A stretch of 64,000 bases of DNA from Prochlorococcus sp. AG-347-J21 (GTDB taxonomy: Bacteria > Cyanobacteriota > Cyanobacteriia > PCC-6307 > Cyanobiaceae), in the NCBI GenBank assembly GCA_003281455.1, contig QCBX01000001.1, positions 1-64,000 on the forward strand, written 5' to 3'. Both the position numbers and the translations under genes were made by a program. Of this stretch, positions 26,988-36,299 are shown one piece after another; position 1 is the first letter of the stretch, and every line of letters begins with the position of its first letter. Below the pieces are notes generated by a model. The model saw only the letters and a program-made list of their open reading frames with translations. It did not search any database and was not told the origin of the DNA.

Positions 26988-28496
26988 TCAATTATTAAAA
27001 TATTTATTAATGATTTTCAATACATTGATATAACTAGGATTTTTCTTAGAAATTTGATTAGTATAATTATTTGTTTCAAGGGCGTTTTGCTCTTTGTCAA
27101 TAAATAATTTCTTATAAAAGTTTTCAATATCGTCAAAAAGATAATCTCCTTTTAATTTTTCATTTAGTTCGAAAGATAATTCAGATTTAACAGATTCTTG
27201 GCAAAAATTAGTGATTTCTTCTGAACTAATTAAAACCTTATAAATTTCTTTTTTTTCTTCTGAATTAGCATTAAAGCATAAATAAATCAGATTAATCATT
27301 GAACAATTGTTATTTTTAATTTTGAATTCTTTATAAATTTCTGGCCAAAATTTTAAAGATTTTAGTCCTTCTAAACCTCCTTGACTGAGAGAGTATTTAT
27401 TACACCAATTCACAAATTCTGAGACATCTTTTGGACATCTGTTGAGTTTCAAAAGCATATCTGATAAAACTTGTCCTGCTTGAAAATTCCGTGTTGGTTT
27501 TCCTTCAGTTGGTAGAGTCATACTCCCTAAGACATCAGCCTTAACAGCATTTAATTGAGAAAAAGTATAATCTCCTTTTTCACAAAATTTATCATTAATT
27601 ATTTCCCTTGCACTAATTATTTCTTCACCATAACCAAGTTCTTTTAATGAAAGATATTTATTCTCTAATTTATTTTCTTTTCGTACTTTTATTGATACTG
27701 ATGCGGCCTGATCTAAACATTGAGTTAACAAAATCGTATTAATGGTAGGCAGCATTCCTGGCTTATCGGAATGAAAGTTATTTACAAAACCTGCAAATAT
27801 TGATGAGATATTTTTTATTGATTTTATATATTGACATTCAACATTGTGAACTCCAGGAGAAACTTGAATTTTCGGTGATAATTGATTCAAAATGCGTGCT
27901 CCTATTAATGCTGTTAGCGCATCAGGATGGCAGAAATTTGCAGTAAAACTATCATTAGGATTTCGTAAAGCACCGTGACGATGAAATCCTGTAAAAAAAG
28001 CTAAATTTGGATATTTATTACAAATAATAAAAGGGTTTTTATTTTTATTATCAATACAAAAAGAACCGACTAAACAGCCAAGAACCACATTTTCTCTTTT
28101 TAAATTTTTTCTGAGTTCTAAAGCATTTTTAACATCATCTTGTATGTGATTACTATTTGAAGCAAGAATAACTATCTCACATTTTAAGAGTAGATCTTTT
28201 AGATCAAAAGACTTTATTTTTCCCTCTGAAGAATAATTTCCCATTCCTTTAATCTTTTCAATAATCTCATGATCCATATCAGAAATAACATCATTTGAGA
28301 AAGCACCTAACAAATCTCTATCATCCCTAGGAGCCAAGAGAATATTATTTGATTTTCCATGCATAGCACAGTTGTATGCTAGTGATGCAGGATATAAACC
28401 AACACTGTAAAATCCAACTTTGCTATTATCAATATCTTCAATCAATGAATAAAAATATTTTTCATCTTTGATGTTTTCTAAGAAATTATTCTTCAT
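26988..28496 (-). CDS. Rossmann-like dehydrogenase-type protein, unknown
   Basis: 502 residues. The start region VGFYSVGLYPASLAYNCAMH fits a degenerate dinucleotide-binding loop (G-x-Y-x-x-G-x-x-x-A), with VILASNSNHI as the next strand, as in 6-phosphogluconate/glycerol-3-phosphate dehydrogenases. The central part (TGFHRHGALRNPNDSFTANF; SPGVHNVECQYIKSI) is His/Asn-rich and likely forms an active site. I cannot name the family. It is divergent from stpA across 153 bp; a role with glycerol-3-phosphate or a related phosphate ester is only a guess from that neighbour. Confidence 0.65.
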   Translation of the reverse strand: MKNNFLENIKDEKYFYSLIEDIDNSKVGFYSVGLYPASLAYNCAMHGKSNNILLAPRDDRDLLGAFSNDVISDMDHEIIEKIKGMGNYSSEGKIKSFDLKDLLLKCEIVILASNSNHIQDDVKNALELRKNLKRENVVLGCLVGSFCIDNKNKNPFIICNKYPNLAFFTGFHRHGALRNPNDSFTANFCHPDALTALIGARILNQLSPKIQVSPGVHNVECQYIKSIKNISSIFAGFVNNFHSDKPGMLPTINTILLTQCLDQAASVSIKVRKENKLENKYLSLKELGYGEEIISAREIINDKFCEKGDYTFSQLNAVKADVLGSMTLPTEGKPTRNFQAGQVLSDMLLKLNRCPKDVSEFVNWCNKYSLSQGGLEGLKSLKFWPEIYKEFKIKNNNCSMINLIYLCFNANSEEKKEIYKVLISSEEITNFCQESVKSELSFELNEKLKGDYLFDDIENFYKKLFIDKEQNALETNNYTNQISKKNPSYINVLKIINKYFNN

Positions 28497-28649
28497 TTTT
28501 GGAAACTCTTGATAATTTTTTTAATTTCTTACCCATACCTACATTTTTCTACATTAAAGCAATTTTTGACCATAGCAAATTATTTATTGAAAATATTGAA
28601 TTTTTTAATTTATAATTTCTGAAAAAGTGGAAATTTAAAAAAAATAATT

Positions 28650-29876
28650 ATGAATATGGAATATATGGCAAGTAATTTAAATGAACAAAAACAATTAATT
28701 TTTTCTGAAAATATCTTATTTATTCAAGACATTGACGGAGTTTGTATCCCTTTAGTTAAAGATCCAATGACTAGAGAATTAGAATCAAAATATATCTATG
28801 CAGTAAAAGAATTTGCCGAAGAATTCTTTGTATTAACTTGCGGGGAACATGAAGGTCCAAGAGGAGTTAACAGAATAATAGAGAGGAGTTTAAGGAGCAC
28901 TACTGAGCCTAAAAACAAAGAATTATATTTAAGAGGTTTAGCTGCCTGTGGAGTAGAGTATCAAGATAGTAATGGTGAAATAAGTTTTGAAGGAGTCTCA
29001 GAAAATGAACTAAGTTTTTTATCTAAAGTACCTAGTTTAATAAGACCAAAATTTAATTATATTGTTAAGAATATTTTTCCTGAACTTAGCCAAGAGGATA
29101 TCAATTTTCACGCAGTAAAATCAATATGTGAAACACGCTTCTCGCCAACGATTAATTTCAATAGTCTATTTGATTTAGTTCATGAAGATTCTGATAAAAG
29201 AAAGCTTATTCAAATTAGTTTTGAAAAAATGATGAATGAAATCATTTTAAAAGCTGAATCCGAAGGCCTCAAAAACTCATTTTTCCTTCATATTTCACCA
29301 AATTTAGGTAATAAAAATGGTATAGAAACAATTAAACTTTCCTCTCAAGATGATATCGGATCAACAGACATACAATTACTTATTAAAGGAGCAGTTAAAG
29401 ATTCTGGAGTTTTATTTCTTTTAAATAAATTTATTGCGGGCAAAACTGGTAAAGCTCCTTTTGGAAGAAATTTTAATTTTAGAAACTCTCCAAATTCTGT
29501 TACGGAAAAAATTGATTTATGCAAAAGAACTATTCAAAAAAAAGATATGCCTTTGATTGTAGGAGTTGGTGACACAGTCACATCAAAAAAAAATAATGAT
29601 GAAAAAAGTTATTCAAGAGGAGGAAGTGACAGGTCTTTTCTAGAATTAATACAAATATTAGGTAATGAATTTGGGATTAAGAATAAAATAATTTTTGTAG
29701 ATAGTAGTTCTGGTGAAGTTGTAAGACCCTCTACAAAAAAAACTGGTTTACTAGGGATCAGTGATCTTCATGACAATTTAAATTTTGACATAGTTTTTAA
29801 AAATGGCCCCAAAGAATACATAAGTTGGTTTATTGAACTTGCTAATGAGAGATCAAATTTTAGAAAAAATAGTTGA
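28650..29876 (+). CDS. stpA: Glucosylglycerol-3-phosphatase (StpA/GgpP family)
   Basis: 408 residues, close to the ~420 of Synechocystis StpA, which dephosphorylates glucosylglycerol-phosphate to the osmolyte glucosylglycerol. The N-terminal LFIQDIDGVCIPLVKDPMTR fits the family, with the phosphatase Asp pair in DID. Mid and late segments (CGEHEGPRGVNRIIERS; GVGDTVTSKK; YSRGGSDRSFLELIQ) also fit. A second ATG lies 6 bp in. The partner synthase GgpS is not in this window, so the phosphatase may act on another sugar phosphate here. arsS follows after 41 bp. Confidence 0.85.
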   Translation: MNMEYMASNLNEQKQLIFSENILFIQDIDGVCIPLVKDPMTRELESKYIYAVKEFAEEFFVLTCGEHEGPRGVNRIIERSLRSTTEPKNKELYLRGLAACGVEYQDSNGEISFEGVSENELSFLSKVPSLIRPKFNYIVKNIFPELSQEDINFHAVKSICETRFSPTINFNSLFDLVHEDSDKRKLIQISFEKMMNEIILKAESEGLKNSFFLHISPNLGNKNGIETIKLSSQDDIGSTDIQLLIKGAVKDSGVLFLLNKFIAGKTGKAPFGRNFNFRNSPNSVTEKIDLCKRTIQKKDMPLIVGVGDTVTSKKNNDEKSYSRGGSDRSFLELIQILGNEFGIKNKIIFVDSSSGEVVRPSTKKTGLLGISDLHDNLNFDIVFKNGPKEYISWFIELANERSNFRKNS

Positions 29877-29917
29877 CTTTTTTTATTTTCGAATGACAAT
29901 TTATACATAATAGATCC

Positions 29918-30850
29918 ATGAAAGAAAAATTCCCCTCAATATATAAAGAACATATAGAAACATTGCAAATTAACATAGGTTATAAATGCAATCAGGCTTG
30001 TAAGCATTGTCATGTCAATTCGAGTCCCCTAAGGACTGAAAAGATGTCCAATGAAATGATATCTCTTATTCCAAAGATAATTGAAAAATACAAAATCAAG
30101 ACTTTAGATATTACAGGTGGTGCGCCAGAACTTCACCCAAAATTTAAAAACCTAATAACCAGCTTGAACACCAAACAAGTTGATATTATTGATAGGTGCA
30201 ATTTGACAATTTTTTTTGAAGAAGGTTATGAAGATCTTCCTCAATTTCTTGCAAGAAATAAAGTGATAGTTACTGCTTCGCTTCCGTGTTATGAAAAAAA
30301 TAATGTTGATTTTCAAAGGGGTTTTGGCGTTTTTGAAAAAAGTATTAATGCCATAAAAATTCTTAATGATTTGGGCTATGGAAAGAAAGAAAATGGATTA
30401 CAGTTAAACCTTGTTTACAATCCTGTAAGCCCAACTCTTCCTCCTTCTCAGGAAATATTGGAGAAGGATTATAAAAAAATTCTATTCGAAAAATATAATA
30501 TCGTTTTTAATAATTTATACACAATAACTAATATGCCAATAAATAGATATGAAGAATCTCTTAGAAGAGAAGGGAAACTAAATACTTATTACAAATTACT
30601 AAAAGAAAATTTTAATGAAAAAAATTTAGAAAATCTTATGTGCAAAAAGACAATTAGCGTAAATTGGCTAGGAGAAATTTATGATTGTGACTTTAACCAA
30701 CAGATAAATTTCCGAGAGAATAAAGGACCAAAGACACTTTTTGATCTGTTGGATGAATCATTTATTTTTGACTACAGGGTAGCTGTGAAAGAACATTGTT
30801 TTGCTTGCACTGCAGGTGCAGGTTCAAGTTGCGGAGGGACTTTGAGTTAA
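29918..30850 (+). CDS. arsS: Radical SAM protein ArsS (arsenosugar biosynthesis)
   Basis: 310 residues. The radical-SAM cluster motif is C24-N-Q-A-C28-K-H-C31, followed by the SAM-binding DITGGAPEL. VIDRCNLTI, ASLPCYEKNNVD, LNLVYNP and NMPINR are family landmarks. The C-terminal DUF3641 part ends in CFACTAGAGSSCGGTLS. ArsS joins a SAM-derived 5'-deoxyadenosyl group to dimethylarsenic on the arsenosugar route. Its usual partner, the methyltransferase ArsM, is not in this window. Convergent with the Fur-family gene at a 6-bp gap. Confidence 0.85.
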   Translation: MKEKFPSIYKEHIETLQINIGYKCNQACKHCHVNSSPLRTEKMSNEMISLIPKIIEKYKIKTLDITGGAPELHPKFKNLITSLNTKQVDIIDRCNLTIFFEEGYEDLPQFLARNKVIVTASLPCYEKNNVDFQRGFGVFEKSINAIKILNDLGYGKKENGLQLNLVYNPVSPTLPPSQEILEKDYKKILFEKYNIVFNNLYTITNMPINRYEESLRREGKLNTYYKLLKENFNEKNLENLMCKKTISVNWLGEIYDCDFNQQINFRENKGPKTLFDLLDESFIFDYRVAVKEHCFACTAGAGSSCGGTLS

Positions 30851-30856
30851 AACCTG

Positions 30857-31354
30857 CTAAATGCAATTAGGACAAATTGCTCTTACATTTAAAGAGGATT
30901 CAATTAGTTTAAAACCATTAACTTTTGCTGCAACTTTGCCTGCCTCTAAAACCTCATCATTTTCGAATTCTTCTGTTCTTCCACACCTAATGCAAATCAA
31001 ATGATGATGATCCGGTGTGTCGTTACTAAGCAATTCATATCTGTGCCCACCCTCACTGAGTTCTAATTCATGAAGCAATCCCATCTGTACTAAAAGTCTT
31101 AAAGTTCTATAAATTGTTGCTAGTGAAACTTTGGAGCTTGTTTTAACTAACTTTTCATGAACCTCTTCAGCACTAAGATGCTTTCCAGAGCCAATATTTT
31201 CAAATAAATTAAGAACTTTTAACCTCTGAGGAGTTAATCTCTTCCCATCTTTATGTAATCCATCCCCAAGAGGAGAGGTGATTACTTTGTATTGAGAGGA
31301 TAATGACAAAATTAACCCTTGGCTATTCTCAATAATAACTCTAGATGAGAGCAA
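30857..31354 (-). CDS. Fur-family metalloregulator
   Basis: 165 residues from TTG. A winged-helix domain (KRLTPQRLKVLNLF; SLATIYRTLRLL) is followed by the dimerisation/metal domain with DHHHLICIRCG. The structural zinc site is formed by C121/C124 and C161/C164. Regulatory-site ligands (His in DHHH, Glu in the following strand) are present. Fur, Zur and PerR cannot be told apart here. The ~35-residue extension before the DNA-binding domain is long for the family, so a later start is possible. Divergent from the isochorismatase-like gene across 71 bp. Confidence 0.9.
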   Translation of the reverse strand: MLSSRVIIENSQGLILSLSSQYKVITSPLGDGLHKDGKRLTPQRLKVLNLFENIGSGKHLSAEEVHEKLVKTSSKVSLATIYRTLRLLVQMGLLHELELSEGGHRYELLSNDTPDHHHLICIRCGRTEEFENDEVLEAGKVAAKVNGFKLIESSLNVRAICPNCI

Positions 31355-31425
31355 AACAACTTATTTATTTAAAATGTTTACTAAAGTTCTTCAAAATATT
31401 ATGTTAAATGTATCTTTATATGTAA

Positions 31426-31995
31426 ATGATGAATGATCGAGAAATCTCTTCTGATAAATTATCATCGAAAGTAAACGCCTTGATAATTATTGATATTCAG
31501 GAAAAAATAATAAGACCAATTTTTAATAAGGATGCAATAATCAAAAACATTAAAAAGCTAATAAATGCTTACCAAATTTTAGAAGAAAACATATTTATAT
31601 CTGAGCAGAATCCATTCAAATTGGGAGTAACGATACCTGAATTATCACCCATAGCAGAATTTAGAAAATTTGAAAAAATGGAATTCAGCCTAGCTAAATT
31701 AGAAGATTTTTTAAAAGAACTTAAAGATAAGAAAATTACTAATTTGATAGTTTGTGGGATCGAAACGCATATTTGTATTCAACAAACAGTCCTAGATTGT
31801 TTACAAAAAGGATTTGAAGTTATTCTCATATCAGATGCCATGGGAAGTAGAAATAGTGTAGATCATGAAATAGCATTACAAAGAATGACTCAGAGTGGTG
31901 CGATCTTAACAACAACTGAATCAATAATTTTTGAATTATGCAAAACTGCAGATAGAGAAGAATTTAAAGAAATTAGAAACATAATAATGAGTTAA
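31426..31995 (+). CDS. Isochorismatase-family cysteine hydrolase
   Basis: 189 residues. The catalytic triad of the family is visible as Asp23 (IIDIQEKI), Lys84 (FEKMEFS) and Cys117 (GIETHICIQQT), with the cis-peptide region before Cys. These enzymes hydrolyse isochorismate, nicotinamide or other amides; no siderophore genes lie near, so an amidase-type role is more likely. Divergent from the Fur-family gene, whose product could bind the shared promoter region. Confidence 0.85.
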   Translation: MMNDREISSDKLSSKVNALIIIDIQEKIIRPIFNKDAIIKNIKKLINAYQILEENIFISEQNPFKLGVTIPELSPIAEFRKFEKMEFSLAKLEDFLKELKDKKITNLIVCGIETHICIQQTVLDCLQKGFEVILISDAMGSRNSVDHEIALQRMTQSGAILTTTESIIFELCKTADREEFKEIRNIIMS

Positions 31996-32073
31996 AGAAA
32001 AATAAAGACTGGTTTGTTGTTTTGAGATAATTTAAAATTTAATTAGAGATAAATTTTAAGGGTTAATTTGAAC

Positions 32074-33105
32074 ATGAAATTAGTTACTGAAAACTTCCTT
32101 CTGGCAATATCTATTTTTTTTATTGGAACTTTATTGTCGATAATAATTTCAAAAGTTGCAAAAATATTTTTTAAAAAGATTTCCAAAAGAACAAAAACAA
32201 ATTTCGATGATTTTATTTTTGAGGTGATCTCTGGAATTATAAAACCTATAGGTTTCCTCTTATCATTTTATTTTTCAATTGACTATTTTTTTGCTGATGA
32301 AATAACTTTTATCTCTGTCTTATTGAATATTTTGAAATTATTTATACTAATAATCATCATAAAAGCTCTCAACAAAGTTTTAATAAGATCTTTAACAGAA
32401 TCGACCTCGAAAATTAATGATTCCTCAATTAGTTCGATGGTATCTTCACTAACTCCATTGATAAAAGCATTAACATGGACTATTGGCTCAATTTTTTTCT
32501 TACAAAATATAGGTGTTCAAATGACTGCTATTTGGGCTTTACTAAGTGCAGGAGGTATTGGAGCAGGATTAGCTTTGAAAGATCCAGTTCAGGAGTTCTT
32601 TGAATATATAACAATTTTGCTTGATAAACCTTTTCAAAAAGGTGAGTTTATAAAATCTGATGGAGTCCTCGGAATGGTTGAGAGAGTGGGAGTTCGATCA
32701 TCAAGGATAAGAAGTATTAATGGAGAAGTAATAGTAATGAGCAATAGCGCCCTAACAAATGGAATAATTTCAAATTACGCACAAATGAAAAAAAGAAGGT
32801 TAGTGCATAAATTGGGAGTTGTTTATGAAACCTCTCCAAAACTTATGAAATTGATTCCAATAATAATTAAAAAAATAGTTGAAGATACAAAAGATGCGTC
32901 TTTTGATAGATGTCATTTCACAGATTTCGGCGACTTCAGTCTTAATTTCGAACTTGTTTATTACATCCCAACAAATAATTATCTCGCCGCAATGGAAGCT
33001 CAACAATCAATAAATTTAAGAATTATTGAGGAATTTGCAGTTAATAATATAGAGTTTGCATTCCCAACACAAACCTTAAATATTGAAAGTAACAAAGCCA
33101 AATGA
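32074..33105 (+). CDS. MscS-family mechanosensitive channel
   Basis: 343 residues from ATG 32074 (TTG two codons upstream is possible). About four hydrophobic segments cover the first ~165 residues, ending in the pore helix (WALLSAGGIGAGLALKDPVQE) with its Gly/Ala packing pattern. The soluble beta and C-terminal domains follow (PFQKGEFI; VIVMSNSALTNGIISN). It releases solutes on hypo-osmotic shock. Neighbouring stpA is also osmolyte-related. The 3' end overlaps the convergent SDR gene by 30 bp. Confidence 0.9.
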   Translation: MKLVTENFLLAISIFFIGTLLSIIISKVAKIFFKKISKRTKTNFDDFIFEVISGIIKPIGFLLSFYFSIDYFFADEITFISVLLNILKLFILIIIIKALNKVLIRSLTESTSKINDSSISSMVSSLTPLIKALTWTIGSIFFLQNIGVQMTAIWALLSAGGIGAGLALKDPVQEFFEYITILLDKPFQKGEFIKSDGVLGMVERVGVRSSRIRSINGEVIVMSNSALTNGIISNYAQMKKRRLVHKLGVVYETSPKLMKLIPIIIKKIVEDTKDASFDRCHFTDFGDFSLNFELVYYIPTNNYLAAMEAQQSINLRIIEEFAVNNIEFAFPTQTLNIESNKAK

Positions 33106-34077
33106 TCTACAAATCTCTTCACTTAAAATCCAGAGTTTTGAAGCCAACTCAGAATTATTTGCCTCATCACTAACCTTACTTTCAACTAATTTATGTTTTT
33201 TAAAAGATATAAGTTTATTACTTAAATGAACGTAACCAATATTATTTAAATTTGAATCAGAGACAATTTCAGAAAGTATCCTACCAGCATTTTCTATACT
33301 TTCAGAAATTCCTAAAATATTTTTTGCAGCGTTAGAAAAAATTAAATATCCAAAGAGATTAAAACGCTTACTGTATCTAAAAAAACCAAAATCATCATTT
33401 GGTATTACTAGACCAGGAGCCCAAGTAATTACAGAAATTTTACTAGAGAAAATCTTTAATTTTTTTTCAAGTTCTTTAGCAAACAAAATATTACATAACT
33501 TACTATTTTTATAAGCTTCATCAGCATTAAAATTTAAGAATTGCCCAGTTACTTTTTTTCTTAAATTAACTAAGTTATTAAGTCCCGCTTTCTTTCCTAT
33601 ATTGCCACCTGAACTTTTGGGGTCGTGTACATCTGATGATGTAATAATGATTCTAGATTCTTCTTTATCTCTAATAAAATCTTTTAGGACATTTACCAAG
33701 TAAAAATGTGCAAGATGATTTACTGCAAAAGTTAGTTCTATGCCTTGTTTTGATACTTTAGGGTAAAAAGAGCCTGTATATTGCAATCCTGCATTTAAAA
33801 CAAGCACATCTAAAAAAATCTTTTTACTAATAAAGTAATCTTTAATTTTTTTAATATTCTCTAGATCTGAAAGATCACAATTTTCAATAATATTTAAAAA
33901 TTTACTAAGGTAATTTTTATCAAAATGTTTCTCAATTTTTCTGAGAAATTCATTCTTTCTAAATTCGTTTTTTATTACAACATATAAAATATTTTTCGTC
34001 TTCAGTAAATTAATAATGGCAAAAAACCCTATTCCTGAATTACCTCCAGTAATTAAAATATTTTTATTTTTAATCAT
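33076..34077 (-). CDS. Protochlorophyllide-reductase-like short-chain dehydrogenase
   Basis: 333 residues. NAD(P) site TGGNSGIG, strand LVLNAG, the Ser of ITSSDVHD and the catalytic YKNSK are all present. Length, the long insertion between Ser and Tyr (GGNIGKKAGLNN) and the LELTFAVNHLAHF-type segment match the light-dependent protochlorophyllide oxidoreductase/WWOX-like group. I expect true POR elsewhere in the genome, and this copy is divergent, so substrate is uncertain. Overlaps the mscS gene end. Confidence 0.8.
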   Translation of the reverse strand: MIKNKNILITGGNSGIGFFAIINLLKTKNILYVVIKNEFRKNEFLRKIEKHFDKNYLSKFLNIIENCDLSDLENIKKIKDYFISKKIFLDVLVLNAGLQYTGSFYPKVSKQGIELTFAVNHLAHFYLVNVLKDFIRDKEESRIIITSSDVHDPKSSGGNIGKKAGLNNLVNLRKKVTGQFLNFNADEAYKNSKLCNILFAKELEKKLKIFSSKISVITWAPGLVIPNDDFGFFRYSKRFNLFGYLIFSNAAKNILGISESIENAGRILSEIVSDSNLNNIGYVHLSNKLISFKKHKLVESKVSDEANNSELASKLWILSEEICRSFGFVTFNI

Positions 34078-34301
34078 TTAAATTCCTATATTTTTTTTAT
34101 GATAAAAAAATAAATAAAGTTTTTTTTATTTTGTAATCTTATAAATTATTGTTAAAACACTGAAAACTTGGTCACTAGTATTTGAGTAATTTGATTATTA
34201 TTAATCTACTCTCATTATAAGTATTGGATGAAAAATATAATTCTAGGCTCAGAAGTAATAATTTGTTCCATAAATTTCTTTAATCATAAGATTTATATTT
34301 A

Positions 34302-35585
34302 ATGTCAAAAGAAAATATGCCAGATGTTCTTGTTTTGGGTGCAGGGCCTGCAGGTATGGCTATTGCCTCAGCTTTAGGGAAGGAAAAATTAGATGTTGAA
34401 GTGCTTTCTCCAAATGGACCAGATGAACCTTGGCCAAATACATATGGCATTTGGGGGAAAGAAGTTGATCAACTCGGGCTTCAGGATTTACTTGAATATA
34501 GATGGAAGAATACTGTAAGTTTTTTTGGGCATGGCGCTTTAGAAGAGCAGGACGACGAGAACAAAGCCACTGAACATTCACTAGATTATGGACTATTTGA
34601 TAAGAAGAAACTCCACAATTATTGGTTTAACGAATGCAATAAGTCTTTTATTAAATGGCATCAAGGCTTTGCAAACAAAATACATTTTGAAAAATACAAA
34701 AGTACAGTAACTACAAAAGATGGCAAAACTTACTCTGCAAGATTAGTAGTAGATGCAACAGGGTATGATCCTGTTTTTCTTAAATTAAAATCCTGTGGTC
34801 CCTTAGCAGTCCAAACTTGTTATGGGATAGTAGGTAATTTTAGTAAACCTCCACTTAAGAAAGGGCAGTTTGTATTAATGGACTATAGAAATGATCATCT
34901 TAACGATGAGCAAAAAAAAGAACCGCCAACTTTTCTTTATGCTATGGATATGGGAGATGGGAAATATTTTCTTGAAGAGACGTCTCTTGGTCTGGTAAAT
35001 CCTCTAACAATGGAAAATTTAAAAGAGAGACTAGAGAAGAGGCTTTCTTATCGAAATATCTCAATCACAAGCATGCAGCACGAAGAGCTTGGCTTATTTC
35101 TTCCTATGAATATGCCAATCCCAGATTTCAAACAACAAATACTTGGATATGGTGGTGCTGCTTCAATGGTACATCCTGCATCTGGATATTTAATTGGTAA
35201 TGTTTTAAGAAGAGCTCCACTTGTCGCAAAGGCAGTCTCAGAAGCAATTAAAAACAAAAATCTAAGTACATATCATATTGCTAGAAAAGGTTGGGAAACT
35301 TTATGGTCAAAAGAATTAATTAGGAAGAAATCACTTTACCAATTTGGATTAGAAAAACTCATGAGGTTTGATGAGAAACTTTTGAGAGAATTTTTTGGCA
35401 GTTTTTTCCAACTACCCAAAAATCAATGGTATGGGTTTCTAACTGATACTCTCTCTTTAAGAGAGATTGTATATGCAATGTGCGTAATGTTTATAAAGGC
35501 TCCCTGGAGTGTAAAGAAAGGTCTTATGATTATGCATGGAAGAGAATTTAAAATGTTACTTAGGATAATATTTCCAAACATATAG
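34302..35585 (+). CDS. crtL: Lycopene cyclase (CrtL family, probably epsilon type)
   Basis: 427 residues. N-terminal FAD/NAD motif VLGAGPAGMAIASAL, then WPNTYGIW, the cyclase motif FLEETSL and GGAASMVHPASGYLIG are diagnostic of plant/cyanobacterial CrtL flavoproteins, which cyclise lycopene ends. Prochlorococcus carries two: a beta cyclase and a bifunctional epsilon/beta cyclase giving alpha-carotene. From memory the epsilon type sits a few genes from pcbA, as here; that assignment is inference. The SDR at 35592 starts 6 bp later. Confidence 0.88.
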   Translation: MSKENMPDVLVLGAGPAGMAIASALGKEKLDVEVLSPNGPDEPWPNTYGIWGKEVDQLGLQDLLEYRWKNTVSFFGHGALEEQDDENKATEHSLDYGLFDKKKLHNYWFNECNKSFIKWHQGFANKIHFEKYKSTVTTKDGKTYSARLVVDATGYDPVFLKLKSCGPLAVQTCYGIVGNFSKPPLKKGQFVLMDYRNDHLNDEQKKEPPTFLYAMDMGDGKYFLEETSLGLVNPLTMENLKERLEKRLSYRNISITSMQHEELGLFLPMNMPIPDFKQQILGYGGAASMVHPASGYLIGNVLRRAPLVAKAVSEAIKNKNLSTYHIARKGWETLWSKELIRKKSLYQFGLEKLMRFDEKLLREFFGSFFQLPKNQWYGFLTDTLSLREIVYAMCVMFIKAPWSVKKGLMIMHGREFKMLLRIIFPNI

Positions 35586-35591
35586 TTAAAA

Positions 35592-36299
35592 ATGAGAACC
35601 ATATTAATAAGTGGAGCCAGTAGAGGTATTGGACTAAATATTGCACATAAAGAATTAAAAGAAGGCAATAGAATTAGTGTTGGCATAAGAGATTTAGAAT
35701 CATTAAAAGGAAGCGCTATTGATCCAAAAAAATGGCCAGAAGGGAAAATTATAATCAACCACTATGATGCTTTAAAAAAAATTACAGCCGAAAATTGGAT
35801 AAAAAATACCTTAAATGAATTTGGAGGATTTGATTCAGTAATAAATTGTTCTGGAGTATTATCGAAAGTTCCTTTCTTATACAAAGATGGTGATGAAGAA
35901 GATATTTTAAATACATTAAATATAAATTTTTTGGCAATTTGGAATTTATGTAGGCTTTCTTGGGATCATTTATGTACCTCTGGAAGAGGAAGAATTATTG
36001 TTTTAGTTTCAATGAGCGGAAAAAGGTCTAAAGGTGATTTAGCCGCTTATTCTTCTTCAAAGTTTGCTTTGATGGGATTATGCCAAACAATGAAGAATAA
36101 AGGCTGGGATAAAAATATAAGGGTTTCAGCAATTTGCCCAAGCTGGGTTAATACAAAAATGGCCCAGGGTATATCTTCCTTAGACAAATTAAACATGACA
36201 CAACCTGAAGATATTGCAGAAATATGCTCAACTATTCTGAAGTTACCTACCCAATCGGTTCCATTTGAAATTGCCTTAAATTGTAATTATGAAATTTAA
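35592..36299 (+). CDS. Short-chain dehydrogenase/reductase
   Basis: 235 residues, classical SDR: cofactor loop SGASRGIG at about 7-14, VINCSG, catalytic Ser in LVSMSGK, YSSSK and a C-terminal CPSWVNTKMAQ segment. The substrate is unknown. Its ATG is 6 bp after the lycopene cyclase, so it is co-transcribed with a carotenoid gene; a xanthophyll or quinone substrate would be a guess. The last 4 bp overlap the convergent next gene. Confidence 0.88.
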   Translation: MRTILISGASRGIGLNIAHKELKEGNRISVGIRDLESLKGSAIDPKKWPEGKIIINHYDALKKITAENWIKNTLNEFGGFDSVINCSGVLSKVPFLYKDGDEEDILNTLNINFLAIWNLCRLSWDHLCTSGRGRIIVLVSMSGKRSKGDLAAYSSSKFALMGLCQTMKNKGWDKNIRVSAICPSWVNTKMAQGISSLDKLNMTQPEDIAEICSTILKLPTQSVPFEIALNCNYEI

